Position numbers and translations under genes: made by a program
The notes under the pieces: generated by a model
Told to the model about the DNA's origin: nothing
The model's input: only the letters and a program-made list of their open reading frames with translations
Databases searched by the model: none
Shown here: piece by piece, positions 34,230 to 45,565 of the stretch
Position numbering within the stretch: position 1 is the stretch's first letter
How the letters are laid out: every line of letters starts with the position of its first letter
From: Polytrichum commune
Taxonomy: Eukaryota > Streptophyta > Polytrichopsida > Polytrichales > Polytrichaceae
Length of the DNA stretch: 64,000 nucleotides
NCBI GenBank assembly: GCA_950295325.1
Contig: OX485805.1
Location: 10,232,501 to 10,296,500 of the forward strand
Reading direction: 5' to 3'

Positions 34230-34898
34230 TGTGGGAGTCCAAATCCGACGGAAAGACGGAAATACGGAAATACGGATTCAATTTCCGTATTTTACCTTGC
34301 TTATCTGAGGATAATAGGGTCTATTAGGACAAAATTAATGGTACTAGGAAATAGAGTAGTCTAACCCCGCCTTGTGCGGTAAAACGACTCTAAATAAGTA
34401 CTATGACCGGTCCGTCAAATAGGATGGGCGGACCATGTAATCATGGTCCAAACCCTTGGTCCGGACCAAGTAATGGACGCGCCAAGATTACCCAACGGCC
34501 CGGAAGTGGCGGTTATAACGGGCCTTATGGCGGTTGGGGGAAAAGAGAGCCGTTGGTGAAAATGTTAGTAAAACCGTTGGTGGGAACCGCCGGAAAACGG
34601 TTGGTAACCGTTTTCCGTTAAACCGAACGGTAACAGGGGAAGGAAGAGGGAGGAAGGATATTCAAGGGTCCCTTCCTTCTCCCTCCCACTCTTTTCTGGA
34701 AAAAGGCAACCTATTGAGAGAACGAGTGGTGAGGTGTTCCTTCTTTCGAGCCGCCAGCAGTTGGATTGCTGGGACTCAGCACTTTTCAGTCACCGGCAGT
34801 GGGCTTGCCGGGACTTTGTGGCAATTAGACGGAAGAGAAGGACTCCGGAAGAGAGAGAGAGAGAGGTTGCAAGCCAGAAAGGGTGAGAGGAGAGGAAA

Positions 34899-36701
34899 AT
34901 GCCGGAAGCACGGGAAGAGGATCAGCGGGAACCCATCCCGATTCCGCTGAAAGCCCTCACCCCTGCAATTCCGAGGGAGGATAGAGAGTTGCAGGAGCTC
35001 GCGGAGGATCTCAGGGTCATGGGTTGTGCGGGATTGCTCTCCAAACCCTGGAATCTCAGAGCGGAAGATACCCTCCGCGAGTTTAAATTCGAGAGGGGAA
35101 ATCAGTGCCTAGGCACAAAGAGGAGGGATCCGGAACATTGGACTCCGGATACGTGGAACAGGGTCTACGGGTTTCCCAGGGGAATCACGGAGGGGTGGGC
35201 CGGCCGCCGCGACGGCCTGTTCGCCGGGAAGTTCAGAGGGGACGCGGATCCAAAGGACGGGTTCCACCCAGGGAACTGCCGGAATATTAGGGAGCGGAGA
35301 GTGCTAGAGTTTCTCCTGCCCATTCTCAATCCGGACAAGCCGAAGCGGATTAGCCTCACCATGGCTAACACGCTGTTTGGTGCAATGTCCGGAGTCCGGC
35401 CGGTGAATTGGGGCCTGATCATCCAGGAGATAGTCGGACGGGCCCTCCCCCATATTGGCCGGAAACCCTCCTTCCTCTCCCCCTTCATTTTGCACCTCTA
35501 CCAGCATTTCGACTGCATCACGGCAGAGGAGGAGGACCTGCTCACAATAGCGGCGGATGAGGTCACCTACAAGCTGCTCCCGGAAGCCGGAGACGTCGAG
35601 ACGGAAACCTCCAGCGACCCTATTCTTCCGGAAGCACCTCCCTCGTCACCCGGAAGCCCGCCACCAACCGTCCCGAGGCCACTCTCTCCCCCTCCCCCGC
35701 ACCAACATCCGGAAGCCGGACCCAGCCGGAAGACCCCATGGCGAAATGTGGACCTATCCGCTTGGGACTTCCCGGAGAATCCATTCAAGCGGTTCCAGGA
35801 GGGGATGGAGGACCTCAAGACCCAGTACTACCGACTGGAGCACATCGTCAAGGGGGCGAACCACGCTCTGGACGACTGCGGACCCGGAAACATTCTCCGG
35901 GAATTGGCAAAAAGGGCGGATCGGAAGGAGCTGGAGCAGGCCAAGACGGAGAACGCCCACCTCATCGCCCAGGTAGCGGCCATGACTCAGGAGCTGAGTC
36001 AGAAGAGCAAGGAGATCCGGAAGTACCATGCGGAGCAGGCGGTGCTTTTCAGCCGGATCCGGGAACTGGTGGGCCATCCGGCGGAGATCGTTAACAAGGC
36101 ACATCTCTACGACCGGATGATGGGGTCCGGAGATCCCATTTCCGCCAGGCAGACCCTCCCCATCCTCGTGAAGTATTCACGAACGATGAAGGATCTCCTG
36201 GCGGAAATCCAGAGGGTGGTCCCGCCAAGCGGAACACCGCGGAGGGTGCTCTATCCGGGTCCGCCAGGGTCACCAACCGGAACCCTCTACGAGGTGGTTG
36301 GTGAAGTAGCCCTGGTTCAAAATCCGCCGGCCTCTGCAGGACCCAGCCAGCAAGGAGGCGGCTCTCGGCCTGGTAGTTCCGGAGGGGCTCCGGAAAGGGT
36401 CCATTCTCCCCAGGTGAGGCGGAAGAGCACCGGGTCGGTCCGATCCGGAAGGGGCCAGTCCCCTGTTCCGCGGAACTCGGATAGGTCCCGGACTCCGGAT
36501 AGGGCTCGGACGCCGATCCGGCACCAGACTTCCGATCGGGAGGCCACTCCGAGTAGGGGCAAGGCTCCTATGACCCACGCCTCGCCATCGTCTCCACGGG
36601 ACTGCCAAGTGGTGAGTCCATTTCCTCCGCCACACTCGAGAGCGGCCTCCAACAGGGATCTGCGGACGGCTTCACTCTCGGGTGGACGGAATCCGGAGTA
36701 G
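34899..36701 (+). CDS. 600-aa plant transposon-type protein (unit B copy)
   Basis: The ATG at 34899 follows a leader of about 670 bases. Domain layout is as in the unit A copy: a conserved globular part to about residue 230, a Pro-rich hinge, a coiled coil at about 300-400, and a basic Ser/Arg tail. The ORF is intact. Differences from the A copy are a handful of substitutions (for example T-V-P-R-P instead of T-V-S-R-P, and M-G-S-G-D-P-I instead of M-E-S-G-E-P-A). It ends at a TAG beyond which the frame stays open. Family assignment (Transposase_32-like, possibly Gag-like) rests on general resemblance only. Confidence 0.6.
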   Translation: MPEAREEDQREPIPIPLKALTPAIPREDRELQELAEDLRVMGCAGLLSKPWNLRAEDTLREFKFERGNQCLGTKRRDPEHWTPDTWNRVYGFPRGITEGWAGRRDGLFAGKFRGDADPKDGFHPGNCRNIRERRVLEFLLPILNPDKPKRISLTMANTLFGAMSGVRPVNWGLIIQEIVGRALPHIGRKPSFLSPFILHLYQHFDCITAEEEDLLTIAADEVTYKLLPEAGDVETETSSDPILPEAPPSSPGSPPPTVPRPLSPPPPHQHPEAGPSRKTPWRNVDLSAWDFPENPFKRFQEGMEDLKTQYYRLEHIVKGANHALDDCGPGNILRELAKRADRKELEQAKTENAHLIAQVAAMTQELSQKSKEIRKYHAEQAVLFSRIRELVGHPAEIVNKAHLYDRMMGSGDPISARQTLPILVKYSRTMKDLLAEIQRVVPPSGTPRRVLYPGPPGSPTGTLYEVVGEVALVQNPPASAGPSQQGGGSRPGSSGGAPERVHSPQVRRKSTGSVRSGRGQSPVPRNSDRSRTPDRARTPIRHQTSDREATPSRGKAPMTHASPSSPRDCQVVSPFPPPHSRAASNRDLRTASLSGGRNPE

Positions 36702-36971
36702 GGCACCGGAAGCGATCCTTCTCCAGTCCGAAGCATCCGGATGGGGACAGCTTCCGGAACCCCAGGGACAGTCTCCGGGACACCAGGGACCGCTACCCCA
36801 CGGACCGAGAGGGCAGCGGATTCGGAGGACGAGGTTGCTCCGTCTCCGAACATGAGGAGGATGCTCACACGGCTGCAGAAGGCGTCTCCGGCCGGGGGCT
36901 CATCCGCCGTCAGCGGGTTAGGGAGTCACTCAAAGGAGGGATCGGCTCCGAAGAAGCACCGGTCTTCTTAA
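36702..36971 (+). other. In-frame extension behind the TAG (unit B)
   Basis: 89 codons follow the TAG in the same frame, starting G-T-G-S-D-P-S-P and ending K-K-H-R-S-S. Both copies keep this frame open. See the corresponding stretch in unit A. Confidence 0.5.
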
Positions 36972-37016
36972 TTAGGGGAGTGGCTAGATTGATTAGGCAG
37001 AAGGGAGGTAGGCAGG

Positions 37017-38972
37017 TGTGAGGCCCAACCCCCCACCCTTAAGCGTCCGTAGTCCGAGTAGTGGGTTTGGGCTCACATTCCTCCGCGGTATTGGATTTGG
37101 ACTTGGATGAGTCCATAGTGCAAGGTTCACCCTTCAAGTGGTCTTGGATTTAACTTTGGTCTTTGCTTCCTTTGTCTTGCCATCGCGAGAGTGCTCCACA
37201 TTCTCCATTAAGTTGTGCACGTGGTTTATTTTTAAAGAGAGGATGCAAGTGTTAAAAAAAACACTATTCTCTATAGTCAATCTCAAATACATTTACTTGT
37301 GAAAGCCACACATAACACTAACTAACATAATGTAACTAACTACTTGTCTATGAGCTAATTAGGTAGGCTATCTACTAAGCTCCTTCATGAACCCATCTCT
37401 TTACTTTCTAATTACATAAACCTAGCTCCTTCATAAACCCAGCTCCTTCGTAAACCCAGCTTCTTAGCTTCTAACTAAACAAACCCAGCTCCTTCATAAA
37501 CCCAGCTCCTTCGTAAACCCAGCTTCTTAGCTTCTAACTAAACAAACCCAGCTCCTTCATAAACCCAGCTCCTTAGCTTCTAACTAAACAAACCCAGCTC
37601 CTTCATAAACCCAGCTCCTTCATGAACCCAGCTCCTTCATGAACCCAGCTCCTTAGCTTCTAACTAAACAAACCCAGGTCCTTCATAAATCCAGCTCTTT
37701 ACTTTCTAACTAAACAAACCCAGCTCCTTCATAAACCCAGCTCCTTCATAAACCCACAACTTTGTAGTTGTAATCCCCAACTACCTCACTAATTATTCAA
37801 GCCCTTAACTAATCTTCCTACCTAATTTCCCTAATTCTACTAACAACCCCTTTCTAATCACACAATTCTTCTCTAATCCTAAAATCCTAAAATCCTAGAG
37901 AGGAGAGGGGGAGAGAGAATTTCCTAACTTCACTAAGACTAACTAATCCACACAAGTATATTTTTGCACTCATCACAACATCAAGTGCTCAACTCTTAAA
38001 CATGGAACTTGCAACCACGTGTATTCAAAACATGAAGTTTAAGTACCACAAATTGGAATCATGAATTAACTTTAAAATCCTTCACGTCAACACTAATTCT
38101 ACCAAGAGGTCAAGCCCTCTTCAAGGCTAACAAGCCTTGGCTCTCAAACTAAAAACTAAGCACACACATGTGCTCCAATATGGCTTCCCACACCCACACT
38201 TATAACTCGTGGGGTGCCTTGGAGCACAAAGGAAAGAGAGGATGAGTGAGGGAATAATGAGGGATTATATAGTAAGCTTGAGGGGGTGAGCACCCTCAAG
38301 GCTCACGATAAGCCCTTGAGATTTCCTCCTACTTAGTAGGCGCCAATCCTATCTTCTAAGCCTTCCTCCCTCAAATGATCAACAAGGATCCTAATTCGAA
38401 CATTTAACTAGCCTTGGCTTTCTACCTACCACACTTTACCAAACTTGGGATGCTTCAACCCAAACTTAGCCTCCTTCGCTTTCCGCCGCCATAACTTTCT
38501 CCCCTTATTTTCCCAAATCGTCGCTCACCACTTAATTCAAACCACGATGCTTAACTCGTGATTTGATTGGTGCTTTGAGAATTTGCTTATCCTCCACCTT
38601 GCATTCTTCCTTGGGCCTTCCCCATTAAGTGGCCATGATGAGGTGGTCCACTTGTGCGCTCCATGTGATCCTCCATTCATCCCAATTCGAATGCACTTGC
38701 CTCTTGAGTCACTTTGGTTGTCTCCATCCATTTGTACTAGCCTACTCACTAACTACTCAATCCAAGTTCTCCTTACCTATCCTCATTCACTCAAATCCTT
38801 CCGAAGGTAAAAACACAATAACAACTCACATCCTAGCCTCTTACAACATGGTACTTCTAAGACTAACATTTCACTCTTTTTATATTTTTGTGAAGTAACA
38901 TGCTACTTCAAAGTGCATCAACTAACGTTTCAAGGGTCTAAGACTAAATGTGGGCACCCTTTTGGGCTCACA
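37017..38972 (+). mobile_element. Complete solo LTR of family D, 1956 bp, nested in unit B
   Basis: Begins TGTGAGGCCC and ends GGGCTCACA. GCAGG lies directly outside both ends (37012-37016 and 38973-38977). Unit A lacks the insert and reads straight through 'ggtaggcaggtaggac', proving the insertion point. There is no second LTR and no ORF. The start is shared with 28351. The interior carries its own tandem repeat at 37380-37765. Confidence 0.85.
37380..37765. repeat. Tandem repeat inside the family D LTR
   Basis: Units built on 'cccagctccttcataaa' and 'cttagcttctaactaaac' with 17-50 bp periodicity, about fifteen copies of the short word. The homologous position in the 28351 copy carries an unrelated 34-bp satellite. 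Confidence 0.85.
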
Positions 38973-40318
38973 GCAGGTAGGACTTAGGAGTTTTTGAAGA
39001 CGATTAATAAAATTTTCCTTTGGTAGTGTCAGCGGAAAACCCGGATCTGGATCCGAGAAATCCGGGAGACCGGGGGTAGTTAGGGTTTTCTTGAGCGGCG
39101 GCCGCTTGGGCCGCCGCCCTCAGTTTAGGGATTTTTGAGCCTCTACTTAAGGCTGAATAAGGAGCTTGAGGGGGGTTCCTTCTCCATTGTTGTATTGTGG
39201 TTACTCCTACCCTGAATAAATGTCTTTTGCTTCTCACCCCTTGACTTCTCTTGATTGATGTGTGTGTGAATGACCCGGAGATCGTTAGTGGAAGAGAAAG
39301 GGAGGGCATGAGGGATAGGAGTTCCGGATAGGACATGAGAGAGGAGACCCGGATCAGATCCGGTTATCGCCTTGTAGATCCTCTCTGAGTGTAGTGGGAG
39401 GGAAACCTCACTAATCCGGTAGGTTGGGTAACGTCTAGGTGGGATAGCCGCTGGGAAGATTGGGTGAGATCCGGAAGGAATCCGGACTTACGCCAATCTG
39501 ATCTTCTGAAGAGGTCCCACCGTCCTTAGACGGACCTATCCGGATTAGTGGTACGGATCGCCCAGTTAGCTCAGATTGAGTAGAATCCAAGGTAGAGGTA
39601 GCCGGACCGATCCGTCGGATGGAGAAGGAGAGGTCCGGATCAGTAAGGATTCCGATAGGAGGCCACCTCCGGAGTGCAGTAGGAAGAGATCCTCATTGTT
39701 CCGAATGCCTGGGTAACGTCCATGTGAGATAGCCGTCGTTAGGACTGGGCAAGATCCGGAAGGTGCCGGACTTACGCCATCCGACCTTCTGAAGAGGTCT
39801 CACAGTCTTTGGACGGGGTAATCCGGAAAGTGGTACGGGTCACCTACTCATCCCGTCGAGTTAGATCTCCGGTTGGAATCCGGACTCCTCTGGCCACTAT
39901 GGTCCCAAGAAACAATCCAGATCTCTCTGCGTGACCTGCCAGGACGGACCTGATCAATCCGGATTGGTTGTGAGGGAGTTCCAGGATTCTAACCTTATCA
40001 AGGACGTCTTCACCGGAAGAAACCAATTATTCTAGAGCGTAGACGTAAAGGGGTGGGTAAGTATTATAAAGAGGACCTAGAAATAACATCCGGAGAGGTA
40101 CCCTCCGGAAAAAGGCTAAGAATGTCCCCAAAGACCAAATATCCGGAAATAAGGATTTCCGGAAATTTGGCTAAGGAAGAAGAAATAAGCAGGTACGGAG
40201 AGTTTTAGACCTCCTACACTTCACAGAATCCCTGGACGATACTAGGGTCATCCGGACAACCCGGATTAGGCACTTAAAACCGCCAATCCGGACATTTTGG
40301 TGTTCGCGTGTTCCCACA

Positions 40319-41288
40319 TTGCCCATAGTCTGCCCCCATATGCGACGCCCATGTGGTCAACAGCCCTTCCCGTCCCCTCTCACCCCCTGCCTCCCCTTCC
40401 CGCGACGTCATGGACTTCCAAATGCCATCCCTCTACCAGTTCTCGGCGGTCGACGCGGCCTCGGCCGTGGATTACTCCCGCGACGTCGGCATCGACAACG
40501 GCGTCGTCAACAGCCCGCCCCCCGCACTTGGCCCCCCCCCCAAGGCCCCGCGCCCTCCCCCCTCTCCAAGGAGAAACGGACGCTCGTTCGTTTGGGGCAC
40601 CTCTCGCCCTCTAGGGACGAAGGCGTCGCTCGTCGCGGGCCGAGCCGGCGTCTCCGCATGGACTCCGCCCCCGCCGACCCCATTCCTCCCCCCGCAACGT
40701 CCACCGCGATCGTGGGCCCTCCACGCCTCGACTCCCCCCGCCATCCAACAGTGCAATAGTTCCATCGGCTCCGGATGCTCCCGTCGACGTTCCCCTCGTT
40801 CCCCGCATGGACGTCCCCAAAGCCAAGGTGCCCTCCTCAACCCTAAACCCCTTTCCCACTTTTGCTTCCCTTGTCTTCCGTTTGCTTGCCGTTCTCTTTA
40901 CAAGCGCCCATCCCAAACCGCCCTCATTATTTTCCCCACTCCATTCCTATTCTTATCTTCCTATGACGTTGTTTCGCAGGTGGCTACCCGCTCGCTTGGT
41001 GCCCGGCCCTCCTCCACGTCCTCCTTGGATAGGCACGCCCTCAAGGCCGCATCTTCCGAGTCCGATCATTGTCTGGCCCTCCGGAGAAGCGCAAGACGTT
41101 CCCTTTCGCAAACGCCCTCGCATTCTACTTATAATACCACCTCGTACAATTCGGGAGCGCGTCCTGAAACATGCAAGAACGACACATATTCCTGTCCAGG
41201 CAACACACAAGGATACAGTCGTGGGCCTGAGATTTTTAGAGCCATGGAGGCCGCCAAAAAAAAGGACTTAGCCGCAAAAAAAAAATAG
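40319..41288 (+). pseudogene. FCP1-type gene copy 3, last two exons
   Basis: The first block (40319-40827) encodes M-P-S-L-Y-Q-F-S-A-V-D-A-A-S and D-Y-S-R-D, aligning with the exon at 49744. Later matching motifs fall into other frames, so it holds frameshifts. A donor GCCAAG/GTGCCC at 40827 is identical to that at 50139. The last exon (40980-41288) follows an acceptor TTTCGCAG and encodes S-S-T-S-S-L-D-R and Y-S-R-G-P-E-I-F-R-A-M-E-A, ending in a Lys-rich tail. Everything upstream (FCP1-like exon and earlier) is missing: unit B abuts the start of the exon. The 3' trailer runs to the TIR at 41690. Confidence 0.7.
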
Positions 41289-41660
41289 TGGGTCGGACCA
41301 GTGTGACTAGAAGCGTACTGGTGGGACGGACTCCCTAAATGGGCTTAGGTGTAGAACATATTTAAGTGCTTACTTTCTATGCTATTCCAAGTTACTCAAG
41401 ACATTGATGGTATTTCCATTATAATTGTATTTCAATCCCAATTAATTCATTCAACTTCCATTCATTCTTCGCATCTTCCCTTCCATTCATAACGAGTTGT
41501 CATTTCATACGCAACTATTTTCATGTATGCCTCACATTTTTGTTCACTTCCATGCCTTTATGTATAATAATAGTAGCATACCATTATACATATGGGATTT
41601 TTAGTCATCATTACTGGTCCAATTTTGAAATGTGCATCCTTATATAGTCTCATAATCAAC

Positions 41661-41690
41661 AAAAAGTCTCCAAATACCGAATATAGTGTT
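41661..41690 (-). repeat. Right-type terminal repeat of copy 3
   Basis: AAAAAGTCTCC ... CGAATATAGTGTT, same as at 22824 and 50907. The next four bases are CTAA. No matching left end is visible in the window. Confidence 0.7.
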
Positions 41691-42640
41691 CTAACAACAA
41701 GTGGACATATGATCTTATTGATCATTTCATGGTAGACTTAGAGACAATAATTGCATTTGTATACTTATGTTAATGACTCTCAGGGGGGGGGCAGTCATTG
41801 GTTGGAGTAGCAATATACGTGCGAACAAATGATAGGGTATTTTTAAAACATGGGGGCAAAAAATTATAAATGGACTTAAGAGTAATATAGGGTATCAAAA
41901 ATGGCACTGGACATCTTTAAAGTAGTATAGGGTATGGAATAATAGGTAATTTGGAATTATAAGTAATGCAAGCCATTTTTCTATTAACCCAAAGTAGAAA
42001 TTTATATAATGATAGCTTGTGAAAAAAATAAGAGAATTGAAAGTAATACCCCCCTATATCCTTATCTTTTTAACACACTGCCCCCCCCGAGTAATGACTA
42101 ATATATATGAATGGATGTTTTTTTGTGTATACATATTGTCGCTTGTATATTTGTTGTTGCAATTGTATGTGTATTACTTCATTTCACAAAAAATCACTTG
42201 TATATATTAGGGGGTTTGTAGAGTATGCAGTGAACGCACGTGATTCTAGGTTTTAATGAAAGGTGCTCCTCCACTCTCCATAGAGGCCACACTAGAAATT
42301 GTAGTTAGTTTCTCTCATTGTTTGGAGTTCCAAAATGCTTTTTTTTTAAAATTATTGATGTCATTTAATTGTTGACAATGACATAATAATTTACTCAACC
42401 TCACACCCTATAATTTCCTAAAATAATGAATACTTTCTAGAGCTCGTATGAATATTTCACTCATTATCAAAAGTGAAGAGAAGAGGCAACGAGATGGTTC
42501 ATTTTATATTTAGAGTGACATTTAGTGTGATTTTTAACTTGCCTTAGCATAAATATAAGATGTTATTATGACATAATATGATAATAAAATCACCAAACTA
42601 AGTATAAATTAAACCCCTATTTCAATACCAAATATAGACC
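41691..42640. other. AT-rich spacer
   Basis: Contains homopolymer runs of C and G and 'agtatagggtat' words near 41835-41935. No gene is supported. Confidence 0.45.
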
Positions 42641-42699
42641 AATAGGGTGATGCCACGTAAGGGTATAGGCCGGCCATTGGGCGCGACGTTTGGGGTAGG

Positions 42700-43140
42700 G
42701 ACACGTGGAGGCACGCCATTGTTTTAGGGTTCCAAGTACTCCAGCTCCCTTTCGCCCTCGCTCTTCGTGGCTTTCCTTTCCTTCTCTATCCTCTCTTGCT
42801 TCTTTTCCTTCTACTTTGCTCTTGCTTCTCTTGCTTTAGGGTTATAGGGTTTCAAAGTGCACTAGCTCCCTTTTGCCCTCCTCTTCGCGCTTTTGCTTCC
42901 TTCTCTTGCGGCTCTTGTTTCTATTGTTTCTCTTGCTCATCTTCTCTTTCCTCTCTTGTTTCCTTCTCTTGCTTTTGCTTTCCTTCTCTTGCTTTTGCTT
43001 CCTTCTCTTGCTTATCTTCTCTTTCCTCTCTTGTTTCTCTTGTTTCTCTTGCTTATCTTCACTTTCTTCTGTCTCTTCTCTTGCTTCTCTTGCTGATATT
43101 GCTTCTCTTTCCTTACAATTCAAAACCCATTCTTGCTGGT
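42700..43140 (+). promoter_or_regulatory. G-box and pyrimidine-rich leader of the ParB/FCP1-type gene
   Basis: An ACACGTGGA G-box at about 42701-42709 is followed by a long CT-rich stretch of CTTCTCTTGCTT-type words. The start of the stretch is duplicated ('tagggttccaagtactccag' at 42725 resembles 'tagggtttcaaagtgcacta' at 42845). This fits the leader of a plant gene whose first coding exon begins at 44141. The transcription start is not determined. The apparent Ser/Leu/Phe-rich frames here are low complexity. Confidence 0.45.
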
Positions 43141-43632
43141 CAATTGGTGACGCGTGTCAGAGCTAGAGTAAGTTCTCCTTGTTTGCTGCTCATTAGCTTA
43201 TTAGCTCATTAGCTCATTAGTAAGTTCTGCTTGCTACTTGCTTGCTTGTTGCTCATTAGATCATTAGGATGCTCATTGTTGCTTGCTACTGCTCATTAGG
43301 TTGTTTTCAGTTGTTGATTTCAGTTGTTGCAAGGGTAATTAGTGTTTCAGATGTTGCTCATTAGGGTTTCAGTTGTAGCTTCACCATGTAGTTCATTATA
43401 TTTTTTGCATACAAATCAATAGTTTCCTTTCACTTGTGTTGCATGAATCTGATTTATGAGCAACTTTTTTTGAGTAGTTCTCAATGTTGAATCATGCATG
43501 TGCACATTGAATTACTAGAGGTTTCTGACCTCAATTTTATTGTTCATTTGCAGTTGGTATTAGCTGCACCAGGAGCAGCTAGTTGTGGTTTAGGAGCAGC
43601 TAGTTGTGGTTTAGCCTCTATAATCCTTAAAA

Positions 43633-44086
43633 TTTACGGACGCGCGTCCGTAAACTTTGTGAATCTTTGTGTACGTGAGAAACAAGACTCTCAAAAATAT
43701 ATGTATAGAGTTTACGGACGCACGTCCGTAAATTGAATAGATTTTGCAAGTAGTAGAGACATTTCCCATCTAAAATATTTCCAAAGTTTACAGACGCGCG
43801 TCCGTAAACTGGGAAGAACTAAGAATCAACTATATATAATATATGTGCAGAGGTTACGGACACGTGTTCGTATATTCTTGAAATAATATTAGACGTAACT
43901 TGAATACATAAATATTTAACACCATACTATACGTGCGATGTTTACGGACGCGCGTCCGTAACTTATAGAGATATTTGAGCATATAATATACGCGTAATGC
44001 GTATTTAAAAGAAATGTATCCTTTCATTTGGATCATAAAATCTAATTGAAAAATTCGCAAAACTTTACGAACGCGCGTTCGTAAAG
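43633..44086. repeat. Six palindromes in the 5' untranslated/intron region
   Basis: Palindromes of the type TTACGGACGnnCGTCCGTAA lie at 43633-43654, 43711-43732, 43787-43808, 43853-43874 (weaker) and 43941-43962, and a TTACGAACG form at 44063-44086. They sit between a possible acceptor (CATTTGCAG at about 43551) and the acceptor before the ATG at 44141, so probably in 5' introns. Confidence 0.85.
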
Positions 44087-44140
44087 TATGATCTATATCT
44101 TTTGACAAGAATTCTAACTTGTCTATCTTATCATTTGCAG

Positions 44141-45433
44141 ATGGCATCTAAAAAGAGACATGCAATTGAGATGTTCGCAGAAGCTCTCATTCCTCCGCTA
44201 CCAGAAGCCATCAAAGACATAAGTCCCAACGACCATTACAAGCCACAAGATGAAATTGTGGATAATTGGACAGTACTGGTAGAAAAGGACGAAAAAGAAA
44301 TATTTGTGCTTAGATTTGCATATCAAATGAAGACAGACATAGAAGAAGCTAAGAAGTGGATAAAGCTTAAATCGTGGACAGTAGAGTGTGCAGTGGCCCA
44401 AGGGGATTATGTAATAATAGACCTTGAGAAGAAAGAAGACCGAGTAACATTTATTTTGCACGAATCTTACCATCCATTCAACAAAAATGAATGTGAAAAT
44501 GGTAGTCCCGATGCGGCTTGCTTCAATCTCCAGACGGAGTTCCAAGACTATGCATGCAATGCACCTTGGACGGGTAAGCGGCTTGGACGACTCTTGAACA
44601 ATGTAACAAGAGTAAATGAAGCCTTGCTAGAGGCCAGAAAGGGGAAAGAGAAGAAAAAACAAGTCGTTCCTGAACGGCCCAAGCGTGTGCCTAAACCAGT
44701 GCCGGAATCCTCAAGGCCCTCGCAGAGTGGTGCATCAAGAGGGAGCAGACAGGCGAGTAAACGCTCTCACTCGCAGATGGAGTCATCTGGACTAACAGAG
44801 GGTCCGGATGTCAGCTCTACACTGACTATCGCTCCACTCCTCAAAAAGGGTCAACGCCTTGACGCCGAACTCTCGACAAAAATATTCCAAGAGTTCGATG
44901 AGAAGACGAAGGGATGTTGGCCCCTTGGCAGGTATTTTACTTTCGAAGTAGACGTCTACAAATGCCACAAGGGCACCGAAAGTATGAATACCAGAGCGAA
45001 AGAAGAAAGCGGGGTATGGTGGCAAATGAACAACATCATGAAGAACCCCAAGTTTAACAGGCAGACCATTTGTGTGATACCAAAGGATCTTATCGTTGAA
45101 GTCAACGAAAAAAATTGGCCGATTCTCAAGAATGGAGAGTTCTACATTGTCGACGGCCAACATAGTGTAATGGCTGCAAAAGCTCTCCTTGAAAACGACG
45201 AGTGGAAAAGCCCATTAAAGGAGACAATCCGATATTGGAAGGCATTCGTCGTGCATTCCAAGGACTCGAACCAGCTCATAGCAATATCTGCCTTCATGAA
45301 CCAGGGGAATAAAGTGAGACAGTTCGAGGCTTCATGGACAACCAACATCGTGGCTAGGAGGACCTTGTGGGTGGAGCACGAATGTCCCCCTAAAGAAAGA
45401 GATAATGCAGTCGTGAAGAACCCAAAATGACAG
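44141..45433 (+). CDS. Exon 1: ParB/sulfiredoxin-like DGQH-domain protein
   Basis: The ATG at 44141 directly follows an acceptor (CATTTGCAG). Residues 1-140 form an acidic/aromatic region, 160-230 a basic Ser/Pro linker with K-R-x-K/R patches (likely nuclear targeting). Residues about 245-430 contain F-Y-I-V-D-G-Q-H-S-V-M-A-A-K (D-G-Q-H at 338-341) followed by an A-F-M-N-Q-G-N-K-V segment. This is the pattern of the ParB/Srx fold and DGQHR proteins, in which the conserved polar residues bind nucleotide or DNA. Such a domain is unusual in a plant nuclear gene. A TGA at 45428-45430 stops the frame one codon before a donor CAG/GTATGT. Splicing to exon 2 is in phase 0, so the stop looks like a late nonsense mutation in a longer protein. 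A genuine end of a separate 429-aa protein is the alternative. Confidence 0.6.
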
Positions 45434-45565
45434 GTATGTTACTCAAATAGATTTACGGACGTGCATCCGTAAATGTGGCCCTTCTCCTCCCACTGCTTCA
45501 AATATTTGAATTTAATCTGTACTCAATTCAATGTTCTGATTTATTGCAATTCGTGCCTCTTGCAG
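45434..45565 (+). other. Intron 1 with one palindrome (45452-45473)
   Basis: Donor CAG/GTATGT, acceptor CTCTTGCAG, 132 bp, phase 0. The palindrome TTACGGACG-TG-CATCCGTAA has one mismatch. Confidence 0.7.

Larger units (their letters stand above)
34230..40318 (+). mobile_element. LTR-like unit B, copy of unit A with a nested solo LTR
   Basis: Begins TGTGGGAGTCC, ends GTGTTCCCACA. Without the 1956-bp insert and its duplication it is 4128 bp, against 4127 for unit A. It carries the same 600-aa ORF and TAG extension. Unlike unit A it has no matching flanks (CACGT left, TTGCC right): the left side is a 91-bp satellite and the right side starts inside an FCP1-type exon. So it was either involved in a rearrangement or is one end of a larger deleted element. 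It is inverted relative to unit A, so the two are not a pair of LTRs. Confidence 0.75.

Noticed and set aside
9297-40318. Units A and B as the two LTRs of one giant retrotransposon
   Set aside because: They are in opposite orientation, and unit A has its own exact duplication on both sides.
42796-43212. Ser/Leu/Phe/Cys-rich ORF of 138 codons and its Lys/Glu-rich antisense
   Set aside because: Both come from a CTTCTCTTG-type tandem repeat that fits a leader better than a protein.
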